Below, piece after piece: positions 17,471-26,837 of a stretch of DNA of 64,000 nucleotides. Position numbers and translations under genes: made by a program. Source of the stretch: Ohtaekwangia koreensis. Lineage in GTDB: Bacteria; Bacteroidota; Bacteroidia; Cytophagales; Cyclobacteriaceae. The notes below the pieces were generated by a model. The model saw only the letters and a list, made by a program, of their open reading frames with translations, made no database searches and was not told the DNA's origin. Every line of letters starts with the position of its first letter. Position 1 is the stretch's first letter. The DNA is taken from assembly GCF_900167975.1 (NCBI RefSeq), contig NZ_FUZU01000001.1:1460580-1524579 (forward strand), in the 5' to 3' direction.

Positions 17471-19216
17471 TTATAGATTTTGTTTTTTCATTTCGTCAAT
17501 AATGTATTCGGAAGCTCGCATGGAAAGTGCAAGTATAGTCCACGTTGGATTTTTATCGGCCTGTGACACAAAAGGACCTCCATCGACAACGAACAGATTT
17601 TTACAGTCGTGTGCCTGGTTGAATTTGTTTACCACAGATTTTTTGGGATCATTGCCCATGCGTGTAGTACCAACTTCATGTATAATTCTACCAGGCGCTT
17701 CGAGTCCATAATTACCTTCAGCACCAACTTTTCCCCACGTTATTTCAGCTCCCATCTTATGGATGATCTCTTCGAATGTCTCTTGCATGTGCTTGGCTTG
17801 CTTCACTTCCTGATCACTCCATTTATAGTTGAAGCGTAATACAGGAATGCCATACTTATCGACAACAGTCGGATCGATCTCACAGTAATTATCTTCCCGT
17901 GCAATGGCTTCACCACGTCCGGCCATGCCGAAGGTTGCTCCAAAGAAATGGCGATAGTCATCTTTCAACGCAGCACCATAACCACCCGCAGCTTTTTGTT
18001 TGCCATCGCTACCTGGATATTTACCATTGAGACTATCCATACCAAAACCAAAACCATAGCTCGGCATATCCATACCTCCCCAATATTCAATATGATACCC
18101 ACGCGCAAAGTCCAGCTTTTTATTATCCAGCCACCATGGAGTATATACATGCATACCACCAACACCATCTTCATTATAGCGTTTGCGTCCTACAAGTTTA
18201 GGAAGGAAGCCGCCCATAGCAGAGCCGGTTGAATCATGAAGATATTTACCAACAACGTTACTCGTGTTAGCCAGTCCGTTGGGATTACGTGATGACTTCG
18301 AGTTCATAAGCAACCTTGCGGATTCACAGGCACTCGCTGCGAGAATTACGATCTTCGCCTTAACAGTATATTCTTGAAAGTCATCTTTATTCACAAAAGA
18401 TACACCAGTAGCCACGCCTTCGTTGTCGGTTAACACTTCGCGCACCATTGCATTCGGAATGATATCGACATTGCCGGTTGCCAGTGCCGGCTTTACCAAT
18501 ACAGAAGACGAAGAGAAGTCGGCATGTACCGTGCAACCACGATTACACTGAGAGCAGAAGAAACATGCACCACGATCTTTGTTGTTTGATAGCGGTCTTG
18601 TAAGTATAGATAAGCGAGAAGGGATTACCGGTACACCTACCGCGGTTGCAGCATCTTTAATAAAGAGTTCGTGCAGACGCGGCTTCGGTGGTGGCAGAAA
18701 TATACCATTCGGTTCATTGGGCAGATTTTCTTTTGATCCGAATACACCAATGAGCTGATCAACTTTATCATAGTACGGAGCTACATCTTCATAACCTATA
18801 GGCCAGTCGTCTCCGAAACCATCTATACTCTTGTGTTTAAAATCTTTCGGACCGAAGCGCAGTGAAATTCTTCCCCAGTGATTTGTACGTCCACCTACCA
18901 TGCGCGAGCGGAACCAATCGAACTGTGTTCCATTCTTGTGCGTATAGGGTTCGCCTTCCAGTTCCCAGCTTCCATAGGCAGCATCGAAATCTCCAAAGCC
19001 CCTATAGTATGTACTCGCGCCTCTGCGGGGAGATTCCCATGGCCACTTCAATTGCATTACATTCTTGGCAGGATCATATAGCGGCCCTGCTTCGATGATC
19101 ACTACTTTAACACCAGCGTTAGCAAGCGTATAAGCCGCCATACCGCCACCAGCTCCTGAACCTACGATGCAGACATCGTACGATTTTGAAGTTTCTTTAA
19201 TTTGAAAATCGGGCAT
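17471..19216 (-). CDS. GMC-family FAD-dependent sugar/alcohol dehydrogenase with cysteine cluster
   Basis: A 581-residue glucose-methanol-choline oxidoreductase. The FAD-binding motif is VGSGAGGGMAAYTLANAG (residues 18-35), and the C-terminal part has HEVGTTRMGND with the catalytic histidine region and the VDGGPFVSQADKNPTWTI block. Four cysteines at 218, 221, 224 and 228 (CFFCSQCNRGC) form a cluster in the position where FAD sugar dehydrogenases hold an iron-sulfur centre. It carries no signal peptide of its own, which fits co-export with the Tat-tagged partner downstream. Likely reaction: oxidation of a sugar or glycoside (perhaps at C3) with transfer of electrons to an unidentified carrier. 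No cytochrome c subunit gene is adjacent. Confidence 0.9.
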   Translation of the reverse strand: MPDFQIKETSKSYDVCIVGSGAGGGMAAYTLANAGVKVVIIEAGPLYDPAKNVMQLKWPWESPRRGASTYYRGFGDFDAAYGSWELEGEPYTHKNGTQFDWFRSRMVGGRTNHWGRISLRFGPKDFKHKSIDGFGDDWPIGYEDVAPYYDKVDQLIGVFGSKENLPNEPNGIFLPPPKPRLHELFIKDAATAVGVPVIPSRLSILTRPLSNNKDRGACFFCSQCNRGCTVHADFSSSSVLVKPALATGNVDIIPNAMVREVLTDNEGVATGVSFVNKDDFQEYTVKAKIVILAASACESARLLMNSKSSRNPNGLANTSNVVGKYLHDSTGSAMGGFLPKLVGRKRYNEDGVGGMHVYTPWWLDNKKLDFARGYHIEYWGGMDMPSYGFGFGMDSLNGKYPGSDGKQKAAGGYGAALKDDYRHFFGATFGMAGRGEAIAREDNYCEIDPTVVDKYGIPVLRFNYKWSDQEVKQAKHMQETFEEIIHKMGAEITWGKVGAEGNYGLEAPGRIIHEVGTTRMGNDPKKSVVNKFNQAHDCKNLFVVDGGPFVSQADKNPTWTILALSMRASEYIIDEMKKQNL

Positions 19217-19270
19217 AATAAGGTATAAGATTTAACTAAAAGTAAATCTTTCCTCGTGAAATGCTACTTC

Positions 19271-19540
19271 TTATTTGTGTTGACTTGGCGATTTATGATG
19301 ATGATCGGTGTTGTGCGCCTGTGTGTTTTTAGGCACGGGATCATATCCATGTGTTCCCCACGGATGGCACCGTGCTATTCGTTTTGTTCCGAGCCAGATT
19401 CCTTTCACCACACCCCATTCCTGAATAGCTTCAACGGTGTATTGTGAGCATGAAGGTGTGTGCCTGCAGTTAGATCCCAGCAGTGGAGAAATAGCGAGCT
19501 GATAAAAGCGGATGGGTAATATGAAAATTTTACGAAGCAT
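19271..19540 (-). CDS. yidD: Membrane protein insertion efficiency factor YidD
   Basis: An 89-residue member of the YidD family, which assists YidC-dependent membrane protein insertion at the inner face of the membrane. The family signature is complete: [28 protein letters not shown] (conserved cysteines), then [20 protein letters not shown]. The length is normal, with a basic polar tail. It follows cysS on the minus strand, separated by a hairpin, instead of the more usual rnpA/rpmH neighbourhood. Confidence 0.95.
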   Translation of the reverse strand: MLRKIFILPIRFYQLAISPLLGSNCRHTPSCSQYTVEAIQEWGVVKGIWLGTKRIARCHPWGTHGYDPVPKNTQAHNTDHHHKSPSQHK

Positions 19541-19548
19541 GAATTATG

Positions 19549-19608
19549 TATAGGCCCTCATCTCAGAATCATTTTTAGTGAAGAAAGATTCCGGGATGAG
19601 GGCCTATA
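19549..19608 (-). terminator. Hairpin between cysS and yidD
   Basis: A 14-bp perfect stem (19549-19562 with 19595-19608) encloses a 32-base loop that itself can pair GAATC with GATTC. It sits directly after the cysS stop. A T tract on the minus strand is weak, so it may be a terminator, attenuator or stabilising 3' end. Confidence 0.55.
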
Positions 19609-19610
19609 TT

Positions 19611-21116
19611 TTATTCGATGGTAAAACTGATCTCTCCGTCTTTACCATCTTTTAACTGTACACCAAGGTTTTTCAGATCGTCACGAATTTTATCCGACAG
19701 TGCGAAGTTCTTATCCTGCCTTGCTTTTTTGCGCAAGTCAATCAATACGTGAATGACACCACCCAGTAATTCATGATTATGTTCTTCCTCTTCACGAAGG
19801 CCAAGAACATCTTCCATGATACCTATATATGTACTTTTGAAAATATTAAACGTTTCTTCACTAATAGTACTCAGCGCTATATTACCCGATTTAAAATCGT
19901 TGATACGTGCTGACATTTCAAATAAAGCTGCGAGTGTTTTGGCCGTATTGAAATCATCGCTCATGTTTAGATAGCAAGCGTCAATCATCCTGAGAAGATC
20001 TTCGCGTAATTCTGTCGCATCTGTTCCACCACCCGGGTGCACGAGTTTTTTTAATATACCCAGTGCATTGGATAATTTTTTAAATCCTTTTTCAGCAGCA
20101 TTCAACGCTTCATTTGAAAAATCAAGTGTGCTTGAGTAGTGCGACTGCAGCATAAAGAACCGTACCGGCATAGGGCCAAATCCTTTTTCAAGCAGGGGAT
20201 GGTCACCTGTAAAAAGCTGACGCGGTAGAAACGAGTTGCCAAGAGACTTACTCATTTTCTGTCCGTTTACCGTAAGCATGTTCGAGTGAATCCAGTAGTT
20301 AACAGGCTGTTTGCCTGTCGCGCCCACAGCTTGTGCTATCTCGCATTCATGATGCGGGAACTTCAAATCCATTCCACCTCCATGTATATCAAAGGTCTCT
20401 CCAAGATATTTTGTGCTCATTACCGTACATTCAATATGCCATCCCGGAAAGCCAACGCTCCAGGGTGAAGGCCAGCGCATGATGTGATACGGCGATGCTT
20501 TTTTCCAAAGTGCAAAATCGATTTTATTACGCTTCTCATCCTGGCTGTCGAGCTTGCGTCCGCTTTCCATAAGATCTTCAATCACGCGGCCGGAGAGTAT
20601 ACCATAGTTATGATCCGCATGATATTTCAGAACATCAAAATATACCGAGCCATTGACTTCATACGCCAATCCTTTTTCAATCAGCTTCTTTGTGATTTCA
20701 ATTTGCTCTACAAGGTGTCCTGTTGCTGAGGGTTCGATGCTTGGAGGCAGTATATTGAATTGCCGCATCACCTCGTGGAATCCTTCGGTATAGTGCTTCA
20801 CTACTTCCATCGGTTCCAGTTGTTCAATGCGTGCCTTCTTTGAGATCTTGTCTTCTCCTTCATCGGCATCGTTCTCCAGGTGTCCTACATCTGTGATGTT
20901 TCGAACGTAACGCACTTTATATCCCAGGTGGCGAAAGTAACGCGTTACTATATCAAAGGTGAGAAAGGTGCGTACGTTGCCAAGATGTACATCATTATAT
21001 ACTGTAGGCCCGCAGACATACATGCCTACATGGCCCGCGTTAACAGGTTGAAATAATTCTTTTTTACCTCCCAAAGAATTGGACAGATGAACCGGATATT
21101 TTTCGTAAAGCGACAT
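19611..21116 (-). CDS. cysS: Cysteinyl-tRNA synthetase
   Basis: A 501-residue class I aminoacyl-tRNA synthetase that charges tRNA-Cys. The zinc site begins in VCGPTVYN (near residue 34) and continues in [10 protein letters not shown] and [10 protein letters not shown]. The HIGH-type motif is DVHLGNVRT, and the KMSKS loop is [11 protein letters not shown]. The C-terminal anticodon-binding part is present. Length is normal for the family. The gene faces away from susC 2 across a 475-base spacer. Confidence 0.97.
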   Translation of the reverse strand: MSLYEKYPVHLSNSLGGKKELFQPVNAGHVGMYVCGPTVYNDVHLGNVRTFLTFDIVTRYFRHLGYKVRYVRNITDVGHLENDADEGEDKISKKARIEQLEPMEVVKHYTEGFHEVMRQFNILPPSIEPSATGHLVEQIEITKKLIEKGLAYEVNGSVYFDVLKYHADHNYGILSGRVIEDLMESGRKLDSQDEKRNKIDFALWKKASPYHIMRWPSPWSVGFPGWHIECTVMSTKYLGETFDIHGGGMDLKFPHHECEIAQAVGATGKQPVNYWIHSNMLTVNGQKMSKSLGNSFLPRQLFTGDHPLLEKGFGPMPVRFFMLQSHYSSTLDFSNEALNAAEKGFKKLSNALGILKKLVHPGGGTDATELREDLLRMIDACYLNMSDDFNTAKTLAALFEMSARINDFKSGNIALSTISEETFNIFKSTYIGIMEDVLGLREEEEHNHELLGGVIHVLIDLRKKARQDKNFALSDKIRDDLKNLGVQLKDGKDGEISFTIE

Positions 21117-21317
21117 AATTTAAAAAGTCGGCCAAAATACTTATTTAAAAGATAACGAACGCTTTTAGCGAATGCGTTATGTGTTTTTTAACAAATTCAA
21201 CGCCGCTCAGGTACACATTTTATGAAATGATGATATTTACAAAGCTTCGTGTTACCGTGCACACGCAAAACCTTTTCTCTTGGTTTCTTGCTTTATCTTT
21301 TAATATTTAGGAGCTTA

Positions 21318-21329
21318 GCAAACGTTTAC
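21318..21329. promoter_or_regulatory. LacI-family operator 1 upstream of susC 2
   Basis: GCAAACGTTTAC fits the LacI/GalR consensus GnAAACGTTTnC exactly, centred on the AAACGTTT palindrome at 21323/21324. The second copy lies 138 bases downstream. No LacI-family gene is in this window. Confidence 0.65.
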
Positions 21330-21455
21330 ATAGCGTTTATTCAACGTTTCGTCTCTTTTTCTTCTCAATCAACTTAAAAATCAACAATGCAAAACAATCT
21401 TTTTCCTGAAACCGGGTACACAAACGCTTCCACTATCGAATCCGTAATCGATTGT

Positions 21456-21467
21456 GGAAACGTTTAC
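21456..21467. promoter_or_regulatory. LacI-family operator 2 upstream of susC 2
   Basis: GGAAACGTTTAC again matches GnAAACGTTTnC, centred at 21461/21462. It forms the right arm of a larger inverted repeat with AAACGCTTCCAC at 21422-21433. Two spaced sites would allow looping by a tetrameric or paired repressor. Confidence 0.65.
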
Positions 21468-21591
21468 GAAAGTATTTTATGTGCTTTTTGTTAATCGAAG
21501 AATCAAAATTTTTACTTTCGAATAATGCGCAATTCGGAATTTTGTTTTGCGCATGCAGTTTTAACCAAATCAATTAACCCAAAATCTATCT

Positions 21592-24500
21592 ATGAAAAAA
21601 CTCTACAGGAGCTTGAGTTTGTCATTGGCAATGATGCTGATGCTTGCTTCAGTGGCGCTGGCACAAGAGCGAGTTGTGACCGGCACAATCACTGATGAAT
21701 CAGGTACCGGGATGCCCGGTGTGAACGTTCTGGTGAAGGGATCTTCTCTCGGAACGGCAACTGATGTTGACGGTAAATTTAAAATAGCGGTGCCAAATGA
21801 CGGTGCCATATTAGTTGTGACTTTTGTTGGCTATTCTACATCCGAAGTTGCTGTTGGTGCAAAATCAGTTGTTGATGTTCAGTTGGAGCCAGACGTTACA
21901 ACATTCCAGGAGATTGTTGTTACTGGATATACAACTGAAAACAGACGCGAAGTAACAGGTGCTGTATCTACGATCAGACCTGCAGAACTTGTGGCTGTTC
22001 CTTCTGGTAACGTTGAGCAGCAACTTCAGGGACGTGTACCCGGTGTTACGGTAATCACCAACGGTCAGCCTGGTACAACCAGTGTTGTTCGTATTCGTGG
22101 TTTCGGTGCGTTCGGTGGTAACGATCCTCTTATCATCATCGATGGTTTGCCAGTAGGCGCCAGTGATTTCCTTTCTCCCGATGATATCGAATCAACTACA
22201 GTGTTGAAAGATGCAGCTTCTGCTTCTATATATGGAGCACGTGCTGCTAACGGTGTAATTGTATATACCACCAAAAGAGGAAAGAAGTCTGATGGCAAGC
22301 TGAAAATAAATTACGATGGCGTATTAGGTGTAACTGTTCCAGGCAAAGTGGATAACATTTTGAATCCTCAGGAAACAGCAGACTGGACCTGGCAAGCAAT
22401 TCGTAACACAGCAACGCAATTAGGTCAGACACCTGAGTTTAAAAGTGATCAGTATGGAAACGGAACTACACCTGTATTGCCTGACTATTTAAAAGTTGGT
22501 GATGCATCTGGTGTTACCGGAACGCTTGATCTCGCTGCTGAAAGAGTTAAGTATAACAACGATGCTTCTAAAGGACCGGTATATCTGGTAATCCCTTCGA
22601 ACAAGGCAGGTACTAACTGGTGGGATGAGATCACTCGCCCCGCAAGACTTAATCGTCATAACCTGAGCTTCTCAGGTGGTGGTGACAGAAGTGCTTTTTA
22701 TGTAAGTCTTGGTTTATATGATCAGGATGGTATTTTGACACACCAGAATTTCAAACGCTATACTTTCCGTATCAACTCTGAACACAACGTTCTTAAGAAT
22801 TTAAGAATCGGACAAAACGTTCAGTTCACCTATCTTTCCAGAAAAGGAATTATAGGCGGTAGCGGTGGTCGTGGTGCTGCCAATGAAGAGAGCGATGTAT
22901 TGTCTGCATTCCGTATGCCTTCTATCATTCCTGTTTATGATGCCTTCGGTGGATATGCCGGAACGATTGCAAAAGGTTTCAACAACCCACGCAACCCTGT
23001 GGCTGCACGCGACAGAGCTTCTGACAATGGATCTTACAGCATTCTTGGTTTCGGTAATATATACCTGGAACTCGATCTGCTGAAACACCTGACATGGCGT
23101 ACAAGTTTTGGCGGTGGATTCAGTAACAATTACTTCAATAGCTACAATCCTCCATCATACGAGAATTCGGAAAACAACTCTTCATTCACATATTCTGAAG
23201 GAGCTGGTTCTTTTGCTACATGGACGTTTACAAATACAGCGCAATACAAAAACAAATTTGGTGCGCATAGTATAGACGCCCTGGTAGGTGTTGAAGCCCT
23301 CAATACGGGTACAGGAAGAAACGTAAATGGTTCAGGTTTGAATCCTTTCCTTTTCGATATAAACTATATATCTGTAACCAATACACAGCCCGGTGGTCGT
23401 GTAACCGGAAGTACGTATAGCAAAGGTGTTAACTTCTATTCAACGTTTGGTCAATTGAAGTATAACTACAATGAGAAGTATATGCTTACCGGTGTGATCA
23501 GACGTGACGGCGCATCGCGCTTTGCTTCCAGAAACAGATTCGGTGTTTTCCCTGCAGTATCTGCTGCATGGAGAGTGTCTGAAGAAGAATTCCTGAAAGG
23601 TGTAAACTTTATTTCTGATTTGAAGATCCGTGGTGGTTGGGGACAAATGGGTAACTCTAACAACGTTGATCCAAACAACCAATATAGCTTATGGAATGCA
23701 AGCTTAGGTCTTGCAGCATATGATATCACAGGATCAAACTCAGGTGTACAGCCAGGACTATATCGTTCACGTATTGGTAACCCGAACGCCAAGTGGGAGA
23801 CTTCAACTACAACCAATATAGGTTTCGATGCTTCTTTACTGGATGGTAAAGTAGATATAGCATTTGATGTGTGGAGAAAAAATACACGCGATCTGCTATA
23901 CGGTTCTGAGACTGCTGCCTTGGTTGGTCCTTTGGCGACAGATCCTTCTATCAATATTGCAAAAATGCGTAACGCAGGGGTGGATATTGAAATTACTACC
24001 CGTGGTGACGTAGGTTCTTCTGGTGTCAACTATGAAGTAAAAGCAACCGGATCATTCCTGAAAAACGAAATCGTATCGCTTGTACCAGGTGTTGAATACT
24101 TTGATGGTGGAAATACCCGCAACGGTAACGTTATACGCAACCAGGTAGGTCAGGCTATATCTTCATACTTTGGATATAAAGTTGTCGGACTGTTTCAGGA
24201 TGCTGCCGATGTTTCAGGCTCTCCTACACAGGAAGGCGCTGCTCCCGGCCGCTTCAAGTATGCGGATATTAATGGCCGCGATGCTGAAGGTAATCTGACC
24301 GGTCAGGGTGATGGAAAGATCAATGCTGATGATAGAACATATTTAGGTGATCCTGTTCCTGATTTCTCAGGTGGTATCAACATCAAATTGAAGTATCACA
24401 ACTTTGAACTTGAAACATTCCTTGGGTTATTCCTTGGCTTCGAGAACTATAACTTCTCCAAGTGGTTTACTGATTTCTACCCTTCCTTTACCGGGGCTGC

Positions 24501-24861
24501 GATCGGGACTAATGTAAAAGATTCCTGGACATTTGAGAGAGGCGGAAATACCGTTCCGATTTTTGAAAATGTTTCGAACTTCAGTACCAATACACAATCA
24601 AACTCTTATTACATCGAGAAAGGTAACTATGCACGTTTAACTAACTTGCAGCTCGCTTATAATTTACCTTCTGACATGTTAAGTCGTTATGGTGTTACAC
24701 GCGCCAGAATATATCTGCAGGCAACCAACTTGTTCACGATCTCGAATTACTCAGGTCTTGATCCAGGTGTAGGCGGACAAGCAGATACAACGCTGGGGCT
24801 AGACTTCGGTAATCCTCCTGTAACAAGAGGTTTCAATATCGGTGTTAACCTGGGACTATAA
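21592..24861 (+). CDS. SusC/RagA-family TonB-linked outer-membrane transporter (pair 2)
   Basis: A 1089-residue SusC homologue. The signal peptide ends at VALAQ (near residue 24). The N-terminal beta-sandwich (VVTGTITDESGTGMPGVNVLVKGS) is followed by the TonB box FQEIVVTGY, the plug (VTGAVSTIRPAEL, GRVPGVTV, VRIRGFGAFGGNDPLIIIDGLP, DIESTTVLKDAASASIYGARAANGV) and the barrel. These plug motifs are closer to the SusC consensus than those of pair 1. The gene starts a unit with susD 2 (21 bases later) and an FG-GAP/ASPIC lipoprotein. Upstream LacI-type operators suggest repression relieved by a sugar or metabolite; most characterised SusC genes are instead under hybrid two-component or anti-sigma control. 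Confidence 0.96.
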   Translation: MKKLYRSLSLSLAMMLMLASVALAQERVVTGTITDESGTGMPGVNVLVKGSSLGTATDVDGKFKIAVPNDGAILVVTFVGYSTSEVAVGAKSVVDVQLEPDVTTFQEIVVTGYTTENRREVTGAVSTIRPAELVAVPSGNVEQQLQGRVPGVTVITNGQPGTTSVVRIRGFGAFGGNDPLIIIDGLPVGASDFLSPDDIESTTVLKDAASASIYGARAANGVIVYTTKRGKKSDGKLKINYDGVLGVTVPGKVDNILNPQETADWTWQAIRNTATQLGQTPEFKSDQYGNGTTPVLPDYLKVGDASGVTGTLDLAAERVKYNNDASKGPVYLVIPSNKAGTNWWDEITRPARLNRHNLSFSGGGDRSAFYVSLGLYDQDGILTHQNFKRYTFRINSEHNVLKNLRIGQNVQFTYLSRKGIIGGSGGRGAANEESDVLSAFRMPSIIPVYDAFGGYAGTIAKGFNNPRNPVAARDRASDNGSYSILGFGNIYLELDLLKHLTWRTSFGGGFSNNYFNSYNPPSYENSENNSSFTYSEGAGSFATWTFTNTAQYKNKFGAHSIDALVGVEALNTGTGRNVNGSGLNPFLFDINYISVTNTQPGGRVTGSTYSKGVNFYSTFGQLKYNYNEKYMLTGVIRRDGASRFASRNRFGVFPAVSAAWRVSEEEFLKGVNFISDLKIRGGWGQMGNSNNVDPNNQYSLWNASLGLAAYDITGSNSGVQPGLYRSRIGNPNAKWETSTTTNIGFDASLLDGKVDIAFDVWRKNTRDLLYGSETAALVGPLATDPSINIAKMRNAGVDIEITTRGDVGSSGVNYEVKATGSFLKNEIVSLVPGVEYFDGGNTRNGNVIRNQVGQAISSYFGYKVVGLFQDAADVSGSPTQEGAAPGRFKYADINGRDAEGNLTGQGDGKINADDRTYLGDPVPDFSGGINIKLKYHNFELETFLGLFLGFENYNFSKWFTDFYPSFTGAAIGTNVKDSWTFERGGNTVPIFENVSNFSTNTQSNSYYIEKGNYARLTNLQLAYNLPSDMLSRYGVTRARIYLQATNLFTISNYSGLDPGVGGQADTTLGLDFGNPPVTRGFNIGVNLGL

Positions 24862-24881
24862 TTATCAAAAGAGATACAGAT

Positions 24882-26768
24882 ATGAAATTAAAATATAGCA
24901 ATAAAAAAACAGCTATACTGGTGTTGATGGCAGCGATCGTGCTGGGACCCATCGCCTGTAAAGAAAGTTTTCTGGAGGTGCCGGTAACGGGCGAACTCCA
25001 GGAAGGACAGATAACGAACCAGAAGGGCGTGGAAGGTTTGCTGATTGGTGCGTATTCCGTTTTGAACGGACGTGGCAACGGCTGGCACTCCGGTGCTTCC
25101 AACTGGATGTGGGGAAGTATTCGTGGTGGTGATGCAAATAAAGGAACCAACGCTGGTGACTTTAACGCCATGAACCCCGTGCAGCGCTTTGAAGTGGATG
25201 CTGTAAACGGAGAAGTGAACGGCAAATGGCTAGGTAGCTTTGAAGGTGTGAACCGTGCTAACAACGTGCTATACATGTTGAGAGATGATCCGGATAACGT
25301 TCTTCTTGAGGATATAGCAGAAGACGTTAGGACTAGAATCATAGCAGAAGCAAGATTCCTGAGAGGACATTATTATTTCGAGTTGAAAAAGAACTTCAAC
25401 AATGTGCCTTGGGTAGATGAAACAACAAGCCGTCCTGCCAGTGAATCCGATCAGGAGATCATTGATAAGAGTAACATTCCAAACAATGTTGATATATGGC
25501 CGAAGATCGAAGCTGACATGCAATTTGCGTACGACAATCTTCCTGCAACACAAAGCGAAGTAGGTCGTGCCAACAAATGGGCTGCCGGTGCATATTTAGG
25601 CAAGATCCTTTTATATGAGGCAAGCTGGCCGGACAATGATGGTGTGATCGTTACAAACCCTGCGAAATATACTCAGGCAAGAACGGTGTTTGCAGATGTT
25701 ATAACCAACGGTACCACTACCAATGGATTGAAGTATGCATTGCTGCCGAACTTTGAAGATGTATTCAAAGGTGAAAAAGAAAATCACTCTGAATCTGTAT
25801 TTGCTTTTCAGGCAGCTGCAGGAACCGGTGATATCAACAACACCAACCAGGATTTAGCGATGAACTATCCATACAACACAGGCCCGAATGGACCAGGTGA
25901 GTGCTGCGGATTTTTTGCGCCAAGTTTCGATCTTGTGAATTCATATAGAACCGATGACAGTGGCTTGCCTTTACTGGATAACAGCTATAGAGATCCTTCC
26001 AATGAATTAGCCGATGATCAGGGTATAAAAAGTGATGAAGAGTTTACTGCTGACTATACGAAAGATGTAGATCCACGTCTTGATCTTACCATCGGTCGCA
26101 GATATGTACAGTTTCTGGATTGGATGCCGCATCCTGGCTTCGACTGGATTCGTGATCAATCATACGCTGGTCCGTTTACACAGAAGAAATACTCATATCG
26201 GAAATCTGATAAAGGTAAATATCAGGATGGCAGCTCTTGGACACCTGGATATCACTCTATCAATTTTATGATCATCAGATTCTCAGATGTACTCTTGATG
26301 GCTGCGGAAGCAGAAATTGAAGGTGGCGGAGATCTTGCCCTCGCGGTGGACTATATCAATATGGTTCGTGACCGTGCGCAAACTTCTACACGTGTTAAAG
26401 GACGTGTAACAGGCTTTGGAACAACAGATGGCAAGACCGACTATAAGAAGCCTATAATGGATTTGGATGAAGATGCTGCCAGCTATAACATTGGTACCTA
26501 TGGCGCGCTGAGTCTTGCAGAAGCTCGTGCTGCTGTACGCTTCGAACGTAAACTTGAGCTGGCGCTTGAAGGCCAACGCTTCTACGATCTTATTCGTTGG
26601 GGCATCGCTGTAGACGAGCTTAATGATTACCTCGATTATGATGGCGGTAAACTTACTAATAACTTGGGTGGTGCTGCTTTTTCAGCAACCGATCAGTTCT
26701 TACCTATACCACAACGTCAGATTGACTTGCAAGGGTCAGACGTTCTGAAACAGAACAAAGGTTATTAA
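24882..26768 (+). CDS. SusD/RagB-family nutrient-binding lipoprotein (pair 2)
   Basis: A 628-residue SusD homologue with lipoprotein signal (LMAAIVLGPIAC, cysteine near 26) and the classic order: FLEVPVTGELQEGQITNQKGVEGLLIGAYS, then RFLRGHYYFELKKNFNNVPW, and at the C terminus RFERKLELALEGQRFYDLIRWG and FLPIPQRQIDLQG. This is the canonical RagB/SusD type, unlike the SusD-like 2 form in pair 1. It binds substrate at the cell surface and caps susC 2. A Rho-independent terminator follows within 25 bases. Confidence 0.95.
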   Translation: MKLKYSNKKTAILVLMAAIVLGPIACKESFLEVPVTGELQEGQITNQKGVEGLLIGAYSVLNGRGNGWHSGASNWMWGSIRGGDANKGTNAGDFNAMNPVQRFEVDAVNGEVNGKWLGSFEGVNRANNVLYMLRDDPDNVLLEDIAEDVRTRIIAEARFLRGHYYFELKKNFNNVPWVDETTSRPASESDQEIIDKSNIPNNVDIWPKIEADMQFAYDNLPATQSEVGRANKWAAGAYLGKILLYEASWPDNDGVIVTNPAKYTQARTVFADVITNGTTTNGLKYALLPNFEDVFKGEKENHSESVFAFQAAAGTGDINNTNQDLAMNYPYNTGPNGPGECCGFFAPSFDLVNSYRTDDSGLPLLDNSYRDPSNELADDQGIKSDEEFTADYTKDVDPRLDLTIGRRYVQFLDWMPHPGFDWIRDQSYAGPFTQKKYSYRKSDKGKYQDGSSWTPGYHSINFMIIRFSDVLLMAAEAEIEGGGDLALAVDYINMVRDRAQTSTRVKGRVTGFGTTDGKTDYKKPIMDLDEDAASYNIGTYGALSLAEARAAVRFERKLELALEGQRFYDLIRWGIAVDELNDYLDYDGGKLTNNLGGAAFSATDQFLPIPQRQIDLQGSDVLKQNKGY

Positions 26769-26792
26769 TAGAAAATAGTTTGTATTATAGAA

Positions 26793-26827
26793 GCAAGGTC
26801 AATATGTTTATTGGCCTTGCTTTTTTT
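26793..26827 (+). terminator. Terminator between susD 2 and the FG-GAP gene
   Basis: Arms at 26793-26802 and 26811-26820 pair over 10 bp with one G-U, loop of 8, followed by T7 (26821-26827). The next ATG begins only 10 bases later, so read-through from susCD would be required unless a separate promoter overlaps. Confidence 0.85.
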
Positions 26828-26837
26828 ATTTAGTAAT

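Larger units (their letters stand above)
21117..21591. other. 475-base regulatory spacer between cysS and susC 2
   Basis: No gene is seen here. It holds two LacI-type operators, an 11-of-12 inverted repeat (21422-21433 with 21454-21465) that includes the second operator, and an 8-bp hairpin ATGCGCAA/TTGCGCAT (21525-21532 with 21547-21554) in the presumed susC leader. A weak -7-like TACTTTCG lies at 21513-21520, but its nearest TTTG (21487-21490) is 22 bases away, so no promoter is called. Confidence 0.6.

Noticed and set aside
26811-26837. TTG start for the FG-GAP protein
   Set aside because: It would put the coding start in the terminator hairpin and precede the lipoprotein signal by nine unlikely residues.
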